Shown in pieces: positions 1 through 6,306 of a DNA stretch of 9,717 nucleotides. This DNA comes from JAFDZV01 sp966128725 (GTDB lineage Bacteria; Bacteroidota; Ignavibacteria; OLB7). A program made the translations under genes and the position numbers. The notes under the pieces are model-generated. The model made no database searches. It saw only the letters and a list, made by a program, of their open reading frames with translations, and was not told the DNA's origin. Where the stretch lies: assembly GCA_966128725.1 (NCBI GenBank), contig CBHYLN010000169.1:1-9717 (forward strand), in the 5' to 3' direction. Within the stretch, counting starts at the first letter, position 1, and every line of letters starts with the position of its first letter.

Positions 1-174
1 CTCTTCGGCGACGATGCGTTTGCTGTCCTCGTCGTTGCGGCTCTCCGGCGGCACGTCGTACGCCGGGGGGCTGACGGGCGAACCGCCGTGCTGGCACACC
101 GGGGCCCGGGCGTTACCCGGGCCCACGGTGGTTTGTGGTGTTACGTACCACGGGAATGGATTCATGACGCCCAT
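1..174 (-). CDS. Possible 5' end of a leftward gene cut by the window edge (hypothetical)
   Basis: Reading leftward, a frame stays open from a TGA at 240-238 to the window edge, with candidate ATG starts at 174 and 165. The predicted product begins MGVMNPFPWYVTPQ and is Pro-rich, then becomes charged (PPESRNDEDSKRIVAEE). Its codons mostly end in G or C, like the real genes here. No family is recognised and neither start has a clear ribosome binding site. The frame also runs through the perfect GC hairpin at 102-124, which argues for intergenic repeat sequence instead. If real, it would be divergent from the acetyltransferase gene. The alternative is fortuitous openness in GC-rich non-coding DNA, and that is at least as likely. 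Confidence 0.25.
   Translation of the reverse strand, partial: MGVMNPFPWYVTPQTTVGPGNARAPVCQHGGSPVSPPAYDVPPESRNDEDSKRIVAEE
102..124. repeat. GC-rich perfect hairpin
   Basis: Arms GGGCCCGGG (102-110) and CCCGGGCCC (116-124) flank a 5-nt loop, CGTTA. The 9-bp all-GC stem is far stronger than expected by chance. It could be an intergenic REP-like palindrome or a rho-independent-type stem, but there is no T-tract on either side. If the leftward edge ORF is real, this hairpin lies inside its coding sequence. Confidence 0.5.
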
Positions 175-347
175 GGATTGGTGTTGAACGGTCCGCGGGG
201 CTGCCGGTATTTCAACAGGCTGCTGGCTCGGCGTTGTTCATCGGGATGTACAGAAAGGAGCGCTGGGCAAGGCATTGTGGAGACGGCGTGGGATGTTCAT
301 TGCGCCTGCCTGGCCTGTGCCTTGGGCGTTGACTCCTGCGGGCACAC

Positions 348-364
348 ACGTTGTTGGGCAACGT
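348..364. promoter_or_regulatory. Dyad upstream of the acetyltransferase gene
   Basis: Perfect inverted repeat ACGTTG (348-353), spacer TTGGG, CAACGT (359-364), ending 56 bp before the ATG at 421. Its position would suit an operator or a leader hairpin. A TTGACT hexamer at 329-334 resembles a -35 box, but no good -10 box follows at the normal spacing, so no promoter is called. Function is inferred from position only. Confidence 0.3.
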
Positions 365-420
365 CGGGGGTAGCGCGGGCGTGTGTACCTTGCGGCCCAC
401 GTTCACAAATCACGAACACC

Positions 421-1548
421 ATGGACGTAATACCTGTAATTCCAGACGATGCCGAATCCGTCGCCGATTTTCTTCTGGGCGAGACATGGCCGTTCCATTC
501 GGCGAATTTCCCGCGTCGCGACGTGCTTGTAGGGCGCGTGAGCAACGGCGAATACTGGAGCGAACGTACCCGGGCGTTCTGGATAATGAGCCCCAGGGCG
601 GAGCGGGCCGGCATCGTACAGTTGCGCGATCTGGGCGATCCCTCGCCGATGTTCGATCTGCGCTTGCGTGCGCGGCATCGCGGTTGCGGGCTTGGCACGC
701 AGGCGGTTCGGTGGCTGGCGGACTATCTCTTTTCGGAGTATCCCGGCATTGCGCGTATCGAGGGCCAAACCCGTTACGACAACGCTGCCATGCGCCGCGT
801 GTTCGAACGCTGCGGCTGGGTGCAGGAGGCGCACTACCGTATGGCATGGCCGGGTGCGGATGGGGTGCTGATGGATGCGGTTGGTTATGCCGTGCTACGG
901 ACCGATCGGGAAGCGGGGACCGTTACGCCGGCGGTTCTGGGAGCCGCCATGCCGGCAGCCGCCGCGCCGGCAGCCAGCCGGCTGATTGCCATGGGCAGGC
1001 TTGTCGGGCATGCGGCGTTGTGCCGCGAGCTGCTCGATCCGGAACGCCTGGCGGTCGCCGGGCGGCTGGCGATTTCGGAAGCCACGGCCGAGCAGATCGC
1101 GCGCGAGTGCGGCATGAAGATGCGCCACGTTGTGCGGGCGCTCGAGCGGCTGGGGAGTGTTTCGGTGGTGCAGGCGGCGGAGCGCGAGGGCAACACGGTG
1201 TACAGGTTGGATCGTGAAGGCCTGAATACCCGGCTTGCCGAGCTTCTGGCGCTGGTGCATCCGCGGGATAGTGTTGCGGCCGGTGAGCCTGCCGCCAACC
1301 TGCGCGGCATTGTGGAGGGCGAGCGCCTGCTGGTATTACCCGCCAAACACGGCAAACGCCTGCTGGCACTGGCGTGGCTGGCGGAGAAGTTCGAACGTGA
1401 ACGCGACTATCCCGAAGCAGAGGTGAACACCATCCTTACGCGACATCATCCCGATTACGCCGCCATGCGTCGCGCGTTGATCGATTATGGCTTCATGACC
1501 AGGGCCAGCGGCATTTATCGTAGGACCGGTATTAAGATAGAAGAGTAG
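421..1548 (+). CDS. GNAT N-acetyltransferase fused to winged-helix and DUF2087 domains
   Basis: The predicted 375-aa protein has three parts. Residues 1-165 are a GNAT acetyltransferase of the RimJ/RimL-like (Acetyltransf_3) type. The acetyl-CoA loop is RHRGCGLG (85-92), and the usual N-AAM-RVFERCGWV segment (121-134) and ending MDAVGYAVLR (151-160) follow. An Ala/Pro-rich linker (about 168-186) leads to a helical region with winged-helix character (about 195-275; ATAEQIARECGMKMRHVVRALERLG). Residues 302-370 match DUF2087 (LPAKHGKRLLALAWLAEKFE, YPEAEVNTILTRHHPDYAAMRRALIDYGFM-R). HTH plus DUF2087 is a known arrangement in ArsR-like regulators; the GNAT fusion is the unusual part. The frame is open from 88, but ATG 421 is chosen because the GNAT fold starts there. 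No clear Shine-Dalgarno precedes it. The acetyl acceptor is unknown. It converges on the DHOR gene. Confidence 0.85.
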   Translation: MDVIPVIPDDAESVADFLLGETWPFHSANFPRRDVLVGRVSNGEYWSERTRAFWIMSPRAERAGIVQLRDLGDPSPMFDLRLRARHRGCGLGTQAVRWLADYLFSEYPGIARIEGQTRYDNAAMRRVFERCGWVQEAHYRMAWPGADGVLMDAVGYAVLRTDREAGTVTPAVLGAAMPAAAAPAASRLIAMGRLVGHAALCRELLDPERLAVAGRLAISEATAEQIARECGMKMRHVVRALERLGSVSVVQAAEREGNTVYRLDREGLNTRLAELLALVHPRDSVAAGEPAANLRGIVEGERLLVLPAKHGKRLLALAWLAEKFERERDYPEAEVNTILTRHHPDYAAMRRALIDYGFMTRASGIYRRTGIKIEE

Positions 1549-1628
1549 GCAGGACATGGATCGCGCTTCCCCCACTGTTTCCTGTTTGCGCGGGCGGGCA
1601 GCCGACGGATGTTATTCCGACGAGGCCC

Positions 1629-1645
1629 GCGCATTGGCAATGCGC
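1629..1645. terminator. Hairpin between convergent genes
   Basis: Perfect inverted repeat GCGCATT (1629-1635), loop GGC, AATGCGC (1639-1645), in the 112-bp gap between the stop codons of two convergent genes (1548 and 1661). There is no T-tract on either side, so a bidirectional terminator role is inferred from position only. A weaker pairing of GCGGGC and GCCCGC surrounds part of this gap. Confidence 0.35.
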
Positions 1646-1660
1646 CAAACAGCAATGCGC

Positions 1661-3109
1661 TTACAACGATCCCAGAAACGCCAGCAGCGATTTGCGGTCG
1701 GCCTGGCGTAACCGTCGATAATTGATTTGCGCCGCCGCCGCTTCACCGCCATGCCACAGAATTGCCTCCTCAAGATTGCGAGCGCGACCGTCGTGCAGGA
1801 AAAACGTGTGGTTGTTCACGGTCCTTGTCAAGCCGATGCCCCATAGCGGTGGTGTTCGCCACTCCCGACCGTTCGCACGACCATCGGATCGATTGTCGGC
1901 CAACCCCTCGCCCATATCGTGCAGCAATAGATCGGAGTACGGACGGATTGTCTGATTGGAAAGCTCCGGATATCCCTCCACGGCTCCGGTTGTGAATCGG
2001 GAAGTGTGGCAATGAGCGCATCCGATATTCTCAAAGACTGCTTTCCCGTGCTGCACTGTTGGCTCGGTCCAGTGACGACGCTCCGGAACGGCAAGCATCT
2101 TCATGTAAAACAGCAGCACGGCGAGCTGCGAATCGGCCAGTTCCGGTTGCATACTGGCGGCGCTGGCTGTGGACGTTGAAGTTGCGCCATCATCCGGATA
2201 CAGACGCGACGTAATGCCGATATCAGCGCTGAAGGCTTTCAGAATCTGTTGGGTAATGCTTGGTTGGCTGGCCTTCCAGCCGAATCGTCCCAGCACTGCG
2301 GCGCCCGTTCTAATATCAGTCACATAATTCGGGCGTCCGGAAATTCCGTCGCGATTGCGATCGGCGGGATCGGCATGTGCAAGGATTGCCGAATCAGATA
2401 TGGCCTCCAGCAGCCCCAGGCCGAACGTCGGTGGCGCAACTCGTGGCGATATCTGAACATTCTCGGATATGGGGCCACGCCCGAGATTTCGGAATTCATA
2501 TGTCGGAACACGCAGGGTGTAGTGTTCGCCATCGGCGAATTCGCCGCGCACTTCATCGTATTCGATGCTGAATGTTCCTTCCGGTGCGGATGAATCAGCG
2601 GAATAATAGCTCAACTGCTCGCCGTATACAGGCTCCGGAACGCTGCTGTTGCCGCGTGGCACGCTGAGCCGCAGCACCATCGATTCCGGTGCGGCGTGTT
2701 CATCCAGTGGCGGCCTGCCGCGGCCATCGAGCGCGTGGCAATGCGAGCACGAGCCAGCATTATACAGCGGACCAAGCAGCAGATGGCCGCCTTTGGTTGC
2801 ATACCAGTTCCGCTCGAACAGCTTGCGCCCTTCGCGAAAATCCGTCCAGGTAAGTTCAAATTTCTGCATGTTCATCGGCCCACGCCCAAAGGCGTGGAAT
2901 GATGTATCCTTCACCGTTGTGCCGCCGCCGGAGAGCTCCTCGCCAACCTCTGGTATGGCTGAAAGGCGCGACATGTCGAGAACGCCAACCGCCGCTGGCA
3001 ACTCTGCCACAACCGCAAGTTGTTGCCTGGTTTCAACCGCCTGCGAAATTGCCACGGCAGCCGCGATGCCCACAATTGCGATCGCGTAAGGATAATGTAT
3101 GCGCTTCAT
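1661..3109 (-). CDS. Di-heme cytochrome c oxidoreductase, DUF1111/DHOR family
   Basis: The predicted 482-aa exported protein starts with MKRIHYP and a hydrophobic segment (about residues 7-24), which acts as a signal peptide or membrane anchor, so it should work in the periplasm. Two c-type heme sites are visible, CSHCH (121-125) and CAHCH (364-368). Family hallmarks follow in order: RVAPPTFGLGLLEAI (223-237), DRNRDGISGRPNYV (250-263), LGRFGWKA (273-280), WRTPPLWGIG (417-426), FLHDGRA (437-443) and ILWHGGEA (450-457). This family is often annotated as 'thiol oxidoreductase' and is related to the MauG/di-heme peroxidase fold. The true substrate is generally unknown. AGGA sits just upstream of the ATG. 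The gene reads in the same direction as the lipoprotein gene behind it, 166 bp away, with structured DNA between, so cotranscription is uncertain. No imelysin or iron-uptake partner is in view. Confidence 0.93.
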   Translation of the reverse strand: MKRIHYPYAIAIVGIAAAVAISQAVETRQQLAVVAELPAAVGVLDMSRLSAIPEVGEELSGGGTTVKDTSFHAFGRGPMNMQKFELTWTDFREGRKLFERNWYATKGGHLLLGPLYNAGSCSHCHALDGRGRPPLDEHAAPESMVLRLSVPRGNSSVPEPVYGEQLSYYSADSSAPEGTFSIEYDEVRGEFADGEHYTLRVPTYEFRNLGRGPISENVQISPRVAPPTFGLGLLEAISDSAILAHADPADRNRDGISGRPNYVTDIRTGAAVLGRFGWKASQPSITQQILKAFSADIGITSRLYPDDGATSTSTASAASMQPELADSQLAVLLFYMKMLAVPERRHWTEPTVQHGKAVFENIGCAHCHTSRFTTGAVEGYPELSNQTIRPYSDLLLHDMGEGLADNRSDGRANGREWRTPPLWGIGLTRTVNNHTFFLHDGRARNLEEAILWHGGEAAAAQINYRRLRQADRKSLLAFLGSL

Positions 3110-3183
3110 TGTGTTCCTGAATCTCGATAATACATCGAAGGGGCATCGTCGTGCGCGCCCGTCACAGGGATGCGATGGCGTAT

Positions 3184-3264
3184 GTCGGGTCGGGTCCGGC
3201 GTGCCCGATACTTCGGTCAGCCGAACCCGAACTCGACATTATTACATCATGACCTGATGGTCAT
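3184..3264 (-). terminator. Structured region after the lipoprotein gene, possible terminator
   Basis: Just past the lipoprotein stop codon lies a perfect hairpin, ATGACC (3249-3254), loop TGAT, GGTCAT (3259-3264). Next comes a larger imperfect stem between 3184-3195 and 3225-3237, which encloses the hairpin TTCGG-TCAG-CCGAA (3212-3225). There is no T-tract. The set could end the lipoprotein transcript or attenuate read-through into the DHOR gene. The rest of 3110-3275 shows only a weak -10-like TATTAT (3132-3127 on the minus strand) close to the DHOR start. Confidence 0.35.
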
Positions 3265-3275
3265 TGTCACGTTGG

Positions 3276-4097
3276 CTACTTGCTGTAGGCCGAGGCGGCC
3301 GTCAGGGTGTAGTTGGCGACGTTGCCGCTGGTCGTGATCTTCTTCGTTTGTGTGTACACGTACACGCCGGTTGAATTCCGCTCAACCAGCTTGATCGAGT
3401 TGCCATTGATGATCTGGCCGTTCGGGAGCTGGAACTGATAGGTGCAGCAGGGATTCAGACCAAAGCGCCATGCGCACTGGGCGTTGACCTGATAAACGTC
3501 CCAGCCGATAAGGGTTACCTTCAATGTGCAGGCGGCGGTTGGTGTGATCCAGACGACATTTGTTGCGGCAATTGCGTCCTGGCGACCAACCTCGGTGCCA
3601 TTGTTGTAGATAACTGCATCGTACTGCGCCTCGCCTGCGCCAGGTGCGCTGGTGAACGTCGGGAATACCTTGTAGCGGCCGCCCTGTTCGGCCAGGTCCA
3701 CCTGTGCTTCCACATTGCCGTCGGCATCCTTGGATGCGTAGGTGAGCGTGCCGCCAACCTGTGGGAAATCGATGTCTCCCGTGCCGCGCCACACATTCGC
3801 CTGGGTGCCAAAAATGCAGTCCACGGAATTGCCTGCGGCGCCGTTCAGCCCGTTGAACACTTCGGCGCCGTCGTCGTTATACCCCACCGTGGCAGCGCCG
3901 TTCGGCGTGTTGGTGATGCCGTACGATACGTTGCTGTTGCCCTCAAGCACCTGCGGGGTCTTGCTGCGGTCAACGCCGCCGCCGTTTGTTCCCGTGGAGG
4001 TCGGGGTGTTGTTGCTGTCGCAGCTCGAAACACCGAGCCCTGTGATCGTTGCGAATGTGATTGCAATAGCTAGCAATCCGACTGACTTGCGTGTCAT
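3276..4097 (-). CDS. Putative lipoprotein of unknown function
   Basis: The predicted 273-aa protein has a clear lipoprotein signal: MTRK, a hydrophobic stretch, then the lipobox-like VSSC with the lipidated Cys at residue 26, followed by an Asp and a Ser/Thr/Asn/Gly linker (27-45). The mature part is rich in Gly, Asn, Thr and aromatic residues with alternating hydrophobic strands (VYVYTQTKKITT, TLKVTLIGWDVYQV), which suggests a beta-sandwich surface or periplasmic protein. Further Cys residues are at 94, 190, 208, 217 and 218, including a CC pair in NPCCTYQFQLPNG. No family is recognised. A GAGGG ribosome binding site lies 6-7 nt upstream of the ATG. An unusually structured leader and a 20-bp dyad (4401-4420) lie upstream. 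The dyad is shared with the 6307-6720 gene, so the two may be co-regulated. Confidence 0.8.
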   Translation of the reverse strand: MTRKSVGLLAIAITFATITGLGVSSCDSNNTPTSTGTNGGGVDRSKTPQVLEGNSNVSYGITNTPNGAATVGYNDDGAEVFNGLNGAAGNSVDCIFGTQANVWRGTGDIDFPQVGGTLTYASKDADGNVEAQVDLAEQGGRYKVFPTFTSAPGAGEAQYDAVIYNNGTEVGRQDAIAATNVVWITPTAACTLKVTLIGWDVYQVNAQCAWRFGLNPCCTYQFQLPNGQIINGNSIKLVERNSTGVYVYTQTKKITTSGNVANYTLTAASAYSK

Positions 4098-4400
4098 GTC
4101 GATCCCTCATGATGTATGGATGGTTAATGCCAATAACATCACACGGAATTTCTAAGACGTGGAAATTCCCATGTGATACTTGGCCGAAGCGATACCTGGA
4201 TGTTTACGTGATATCGTATACGGATTCGTCCGTGAAATGCATGCCGAAATATTCGGAACGATGGTTCCGAAATAGATAGCACTCGATTCGCGATTGCATT
4301 AGTGGGATTGGTGATGGTTGTTCGGGGACAGGTCACTGTTGCCGGGGATGACGTGCGGCAACCATCGGCGGCAAAGGTAAGCTGGATTTGATCCAGGTTA
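4098..4400 (-). promoter_or_regulatory. Highly structured upstream leader of the lipoprotein gene
   Basis: This AT-richer stretch carries a run of perfect inverted repeats. GGAATTTC / GAAATTCC lies at 4145-4152 and 4162-4169. ACGGA / TCCGT lies at 4220-4224 and 4229-4233, closing a 4-nt loop. TTCGGAAC / GTTCCGAA lies at 4252-4259 and 4264-4271, with loop GATG. GTTGCCG / CGGCAAC lies at 4338-4344 and 4356-4362. CTGGAT / ATCCAG lies at 4382-4387 and 4391-4396. No known riboswitch is recognised. It may be a structured 5' UTR, a cluster of operators, or a separate small RNA. The ORF reading through it has no coding character. Confidence 0.4.
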
Positions 4401-4420
4401 GAGTACATCTTTGTGTACTC
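4401..4420 (-). promoter_or_regulatory. 20-bp dyad operator candidate, copy 1
   Basis: GAGTACATCTTTGTGTACTC on the plus strand: perfect 7-bp arms GAGTACA and TGTACTC around a 6-bp spacer, about 300 bp upstream of the lipoprotein start at 4097. Read toward that gene it is GAGTACACAAAGATGTACTC. It differs at a single base from the copy at 6089-6108, spacer included. The length and symmetry fit a dimeric transcription factor site; the regulator is unknown. Confidence 0.55.
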
Positions 4421-4717
4421 CCAGTAAAAAATGTGGGTCGATTTGTTTGTCTCGTTTTGATTATCCATTTGCCTGCTGATTTATATCGTGCCGCTGTCCA
4501 CATCACTGTAACCCAGCAATATTTCGTCATGTGCTCATGTGGTCTGCGCGGCAGGTGTTGCCTGGAGACAAGCAGGCGGGATCGGATGGTGCGATCTGCC
4601 CCGCGAAGTGGCTGCGCCATTGTGATGTGATTGTGGTTATTGTCACCCTGTGGGGCATCACTCCATGCGCAATCACGGGAGCCATGGTAACCATGCGGCA
4701 TCTCCACGAGATGTTAT

Positions 4718-4865
4718 CAGGCCGTTGAAAAACGCCGTCTGCCGCGTTGGCCTTCACGTTCGCTCACTGCGGCGTCCGGAAGGACGCCTCATTCGCCCCG
4801 GTTTGGGTGCCTTGCAGCCGACAGTTTTTGAACAGTCTGACGGTCTCAGGTATTTCAGCAGTCTG
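4718..4865. repeat. Palindromic dispersed-type intergenic element
   Basis: The left end CAGGCCGTTGAAAAACGCC (from 4718) is mirrored by the inverse of ACAGTTTTTGAACAGTCTG (4821-4839), giving imperfect terminal inverted repeats. The exact centre carries the perfect hairpin GGCGTCC (4771-4777), GGAA, GGACGCC (4782-4788). A second right-hand arm, GGTATTTCAGCAGTCTG, follows at 4849-4865. The layout (TTGAAAAA end, central GCGTCC/GGACGC stem, TTTTTGAACAG end) resembles palindromic intergenic elements I know from many bacterial genomes. It encodes nothing, so a non-autonomous MITE or REP-like element is the best reading. The predicted 179-aa ORF across it is spurious. Confidence 0.55.
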
Positions 4866-5229
4866 TTATGCCCTGCCGCGCTCGGTATCATTCATGATGC
4901 CGTGGAACATTGTCCGGAGGATCCCTGCCGCGCGCTTCCCGTTCCGGCACGGTTCTGGCCGGTGGCTCCTCGCCTGGCGGGCAGGGCACAGCACTGGCCG
5001 ATGAAATCCAGCGCCGACTTCGTTCCCTGGTTCGCATTGCGTTTCGAATGTCTGGAACGTCGGGCTTCCGCGGTAGACAACAGAGGTCCGTGTGCCTGCC
5101 CAGGTTCCAATCGCGCCGACAGTGCGGTGCAGGGGCAGGGGGGGATTGGGGATGTGATCGGAGACCGATTCCGGGATGCCCCTCGCTGATCGATGCATAC
5201 ACCGGTATGGTCGCTCGAATGCCTCGCCT
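4866..5229. other. Gene-free stretch
   Basis: Several overlapping frames are open here but none looks like a protein: they have Arg/Pro/Ser-rich composition, no motif, no ribosome binding site, and strands contradict each other. Visible items are a perfect 9-bp inverted repeat TGCCCTGCC (4869-4877) / GGCAGGGCA (4980-4988) separated by 102 nt, and a G-rich run at 5132-5151. Nothing else is recognised. Confidence 0.5.
5132..5151 (+). other. G-quadruplex-forming candidate
   Basis: GGGG (5132-5135), GGGGGGG (5138-5144) and GGGG (5148-5151) can supply four G-tracts, because the middle run splits in two. The loops would be very short. It lies about 250 bp upstream of the 5405 gene on the coding strand. 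A role is not shown by the sequence. Confidence 0.35.
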
Positions 5230-5260
5230 GATTCTCCATTCTGGCGGTTGATGGTGAATC
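5230..5260 (+). promoter_or_regulatory. Leader hairpin upstream of the 5405 gene
   Basis: Arms GATTC-T-CCAT (5230-5239) and ATGG-T-GAATC (5251-5260) pair at 9 of 10 positions around an 11-nt loop. It lies 145 bp before the ATG at 5405. It could be a leader hairpin or the end of an upstream transcript; there is no T-tract. Confidence 0.3.
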
Positions 5261-5404
5261 GGGGGAGCCGGATGTCCAATTTCAGCCTACTGATTCCTCT
5301 TTACCCTTGCATGGGATCGGTATCCTTGCCGAACACGAATGTCTGCAGGACGTTTACCCATTCCACCCATGCATGAACCTTCACTGAAGAGAGGATATCT
5401 CGCC

Positions 5405-5857
5405 ATGACAACACGCAGAGAATTTCTTGCCGTGCTGGCAGCATCCGTTGCGATGCTTGCAATCATTGCCGGTACCGCCAGCGCACAGCTGGGTCCGCCC
5501 CCCAATCTGCCGCCACCATGCGTGTCGGGAAATCTTGTTGTCAACAATGCGTCGGGCTGTACGGTTGATCTATGCCTGAAGGCAACGCCGCCGATCAATC
5601 CATGGTGCTTCACGATTCCGGTTGGTGCCATTGGGTGGCCGGTGACGCTCCCGGCAGGCACCACAATCGGTGGGATAATCAGCCTTGCGAACATCGGCTA
5701 TCCATTTGTTCCGCATCCGTTTCTCGCCGGCATCTGGTGGGTGCAGAACGTGAACCTGGGGCCGTTCCCGGGATGCTGCTGCGACGTGTACTACGATCCC
5801 GCCAACTGCACGATGCGCATCACGCCCACGACGGGGGGGCCGCCGTGCCAGCCGTAA
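5405..5857 (+). CDS. Small exported Cys-rich protein with a twin-arginine-like signal
   Basis: The predicted 150-aa protein has an N-terminus MTTRREFLAVLAAS followed by a hydrophobic segment and a likely cleavage site ASA|Q (27/28). TRREFLA fits the Tat consensus (S/T)RRxFLK except for the final Lys, so export in folded form is possible. The mature part has nine Cys (39, 52, 57, 68, 124, 125, 126, 135, 148), with a CCC triplet in FPGCCCDVYYDPANC and many Gly/Pro. The Cys residues are spaced as in a small beta-rich disulfide-bonded protein. No CxxCH heme site and no recognised family. The ATG at 5405 is preferred over the in-frame ATG at 5339 because a GAGG lies 10 nt upstream and the signal starts there. 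A strong hairpin follows the stop. Function is unknown. Confidence 0.75.
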   Translation: MTTRREFLAVLAASVAMLAIIAGTASAQLGPPPNLPPPCVSGNLVVNNASGCTVDLCLKATPPINPWCFTIPVGAIGWPVTLPAGTTIGGIISLANIGYPFVPHPFLAGIWWVQNVNLGPFPGCCCDVYYDPANCTMRITPTTGGPPCQP

Positions 5858-5900
5858 TGCAACGGCGCACAACCCGTGCTGGCCATTGATATCGAGATGC

Positions 5901-5933
5901 CCGGCGGTTGGTTCCACGAGAATCAACCGCCGG
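5901..5933 (+). terminator. Strong hairpin after the 5405 gene
   Basis: CCGGCGGTTG (5901-5910) pairs perfectly with CAACCGCCGG (5924-5933). Three further pairs (one G-U) extend the stem to 13 bp and leave a 7-nt loop. It lies 43 bp past the stop codon. No T-tract follows, so it may terminate, or protect the mRNA 3' end. Confidence 0.55.
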
Positions 5934-6306
5934 CGCCGTATCCAGGGTTGCCGGGAAGTTGCGGGGTTCTGGATGTTTGTATGAAATACTCAATGTGTCG
6001 TATCGAATCTCGATGGAATATCACCGTCGTGTACGTCGTCCGCTCAGGAGCGAAATTCCTGGACGAAGAATATTGATGTGAATTGTACGGGTACACAAAG
6101 ATGTACTCTTGCGGCGATTGCCTGAGCAGTATGTTTGAAGATCCATCAAGCGAAACACACCCCTGAAGAATTCGGTTCGATGTGAATTGGAAATTCGACT
6201 GAATTATTGGTCGGATTTTCATTGGCGGAGCTATGCCGGAATTCTTCCGGGATTGAACTTGATGGAGTCGAATAAACAAGTAACGTCCTTTTTGGAGAAA
6301 CACACG
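5934..6306 (+). promoter_or_regulatory. AT-richer upstream region of the 6307 gene
   Basis: No gene is supported here. The stretch is visibly richer in A and T than the coding DNA around it, which fits a promoter and leader. It holds the 20-bp dyad at 6089-6108, a small hairpin GAATT-GGA-AATTC (6184-6196), and CCGGAA-TTC-TTCCGG (6236-6250), which ends 56 bp before the ATG. A palindrome built on GGAA/TTCC also lies about 50 bp before the lipoprotein start at 4097. No convincing -35/-10 pair was found. Confidence 0.4.
6089..6108 (+). promoter_or_regulatory. 20-bp dyad operator candidate, copy 2
   Basis: GGGTACACAAAGATGTACTC: arms GGGTACA and TGTACTC (one mismatch) around the spacer CAAAGA. It is 19/20 identical to copy 1 read in the sense direction of its gene, and sits about 200 bp upstream of the 6307 start. 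A further overlapping palindrome, TGTAC-GG-GTACA (6084-6095), adds a third GTAC half-site, with GTAC cores at 6085, 6091 and 6103. Confidence 0.55.

Noticed and set aside
88..420. N-terminal extension of the acetyltransferase frame
   Set aside because: The extra 111 residues are Arg/Cys/Gly-rich, cross the GC hairpin and have no relation to GNAT proteins.
351..1217. 288-aa plus-strand ORF
   Set aside because: Out-of-frame shadow of the acetyltransferase gene; Arg/Gly/Cys-rich, no motif.
4139..4468. 109-aa minus-strand ORF over the structured leader
   Set aside because: Overlaps several perfect inverted repeats and the dyad; composition is not protein-like and no ribosome binding site is seen.
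4869..4988. 9-bp inverted repeat spaced by 102 nt as a structured RNA
   Set aside because: The pairing does not extend inward or outward, and a 9-bp GC-rich match at this distance is plausible by chance.
4650..5189. 179-aa plus-strand ORF
   Set aside because: Runs straight through the palindromic element at 4718-4865 and has no motif or ribosome binding site.
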